From Paraburkholderia phenoliruptrix (lineage in GTDB: Bacteria; Pseudomonadota; Gammaproteobacteria; Burkholderiales; Burkholderiaceae), in assembly GCF_902859825.1 (NCBI RefSeq), contig NZ_CADIKB010000002.1, positions 62,001 to 126,000 of the forward strand: DNA of 64,000 bases, read 5' to 3'. Positions within the stretch are counted from its first letter, which is position 1, and each line of letters opens with the position of its first letter. Under the pieces are notes generated by a model. It searched no databases, was not told the DNA's origin, and saw nothing but the letters and a program-made list of their open reading frames with translations. The position numbers were made by a program, and so were the translations under genes. Below, piece after piece: positions 63,260 to 64,000 of this stretch.

Positions 63260-64000
63260 CTAATCGCCCGTCTGCGGCTCGTGCGAGGACAACCTTGCCT
63301 TCGCGTGCCGCATCTTCTCCAGCGTCTTCGGCCCCGCTTTGAGCGCGACGCCGATGGCGAGCGCGTCCATGATGCAAAGGTGCACGAGCCGCGACACGCC
63401 CGGCGTATTCGGATCAATGGGACTCGGCACGCGCAGCAGCAGCGGTATATCCACGAGCCACGCGAGGCGCGAGCCCACATTGGTGAGCGCGATGGTGGTG
63501 GCGCCGCGTTCCTTCGCGATCTGAATACTCTCGTTCACTTCGACGCTGCGCCCCGAATGCGAAATCGCAAAGGCCACGTCGCCTGGCTCCATCATGCCGG
63601 CATAGAGACGTTGAAGGTGCGCGTCGGTAAAAGCGGTGGACGCGATGTCGAGGCGCAAAAACCGCAACGCCGCATCTTGCGCGACGAGGCCGGAGCCTGA
63701 CCCGACGCCGAAAAAGAACACACGCCGCGCCCCCGAGAGCGCCGCAATCGCGCTCTCGACCACCGCCGGATCCAGCGCGCCGCGCGCGTGCGTGATGCCG
63801 TCGACGGCGGCTTCGCCTACTTTGTCCATCAGCGTTTGCACGTCGTCGTCGCGCGCAATGGCGGCCGACGCATACGGCAACCCGCCCGCCACGCTCTGCG
63901 CAAGCTGCATCTTGAAGTCGCGCAGACCATGCGCCCCGATCGCCCGGCAAAAACGCGTGACCGAAGGCTCGGAGACGTCCGCGCGCTGCGCGAGTTCGGT
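63260..64000 (-). CDS. MurR/RpiR-family regulator, 5' end outside the window
   Basis: At least 247 residues; the gene continues past the right edge. The end of the N-terminal helix-turn-helix is seen at the window boundary (ELAQRADVSEPSVTRFCRAI), then the SIS sugar-phosphate domain with VFFFGVGSGSGLVAQDAALR and FAISHSGRSVEVNESIQIAK. This is the HexR-like subtype that controls sugar metabolism by binding a phosphosugar. The C-terminus ends EPQTGD. Confidence 0.93.
   Translation of the reverse strand, partial: TELAQRADVSEPSVTRFCRAIGAHGLRDFKMQLAQSVAGGLPYASAAIARDDDVQTLMDKVGEAAVDGITHARGALDPAVVESAIAALSGARRVFFFGVGSGSGLVAQDAALRFLRLDIASTAFTDAHLQRLYAGMMEPGDVAFAISHSGRSVEVNESIQIAKERGATTIALTNVGSRLAWLVDIPLLLRVPSPIDPNTPGVSRLVHLCIMDALAIGVALKAGPKTLEKMRHAKARLSSHEPQTGD

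Overview
The window is GC-rich, densely coded DNA that looks like a Burkholderiaceae chromosome, most likely Paraburkholderia or Caballeronia. Supporting signs are a monomeric NADP isocitrate dehydrogenase, a DUF4148 exported protein, a Gly-Thr-Ser (collagen-like) lipoprotein, an AmpR/class A beta-lactamase pair, a hopanoid-type squalene synthase and YbfB/YjiJ-type MFS carriers. I saw no rRNA or tRNA gene, no CRISPR array and no complete insertion sequence. The genus call is an inference from gene content.

Layout. 1-10.4 kb: alpha/beta hydrolase, a 75-residue unknown, icd, a SyrP-like Fe(II)/2-oxoglutarate hydroxylase with a possible Fur box, a monooxygenase/Fe-alcohol dehydrogenase pair, a lipoprotein with 28 GTS repeats, and a methyltransferase-like membrane protein. 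10.4-15.9 kb: a transposase-domain remnant, a two-component system, and a divergent SsuABC/TauABC-like transporter ending in a clear terminator. 16-20.5 kb: TPR membrane protein, GH108 muramidase, 3-TM holin-like protein and a phospholipase C/acid phosphatase, a possible holin/endolysin-assisted secretion unit. 20.6-29.5 kb: DUF4148 protein, acyltransferase, squalene synthase-like enzyme, MarR regulator, KaiC-like ATPase with response regulator, beta-lactamase with AmpR-like regulator, LRAT-fold protein.

29.8-50.5 kb holds the most striking locus: a predicted double-glycine peptide secretion system. Five small genes encode peptides whose leaders are exactly 26 residues long and share one pattern ending in Gly-Gly; a sixth has a divergent 34-residue Gly-Gly leader. 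The matching exporter is one minus-strand operon: FHA-domain membrane protein, HlyD adaptor, parvulin-type prolyl isomerase, an ABC exporter fused to two cyclic-nucleotide-binding domains and an intact C39 leader peptidase, and a sigma-54 activator with a GAFTGA motif. A NodT/TolC-like outer membrane factor lies just upstream. Four peptide genes are preceded by -24/-12 (sigma-54) promoters with GG-N10-GC spacing, which fits the activator encoded in the exporter operon. A PP2C phosphatase, a membrane Ser/Thr kinase and the FHA protein form a phosphorylation circuit like the one that controls type VI secretion. A caspase-like/SUMF1 fusion and two DUF4399 proteins sit in the same locus. The peptide cores have no cysteine and are Asn/Ser/Val-rich, and I saw no peptide-modifying enzyme or obvious immunity gene, so the products may be fibres, adhesins or signals as easily as bacteriocins.

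50.5-64 kb: TetR regulator with a large operator palindrome and a YbfB-type MFS carrier, two small membrane proteins, a 5'-truncated SDR pseudogene, an Lrp regulator, a second YbfB carrier, an Sfp-type phosphopantetheinyl transferase, then an aromatic-type catabolic operon (MFS, DUF2783, FAD hydroxylase, MBL hydrolase) facing two overlapping IclR regulators, and a truncated RpiR-family regulator at the right edge.
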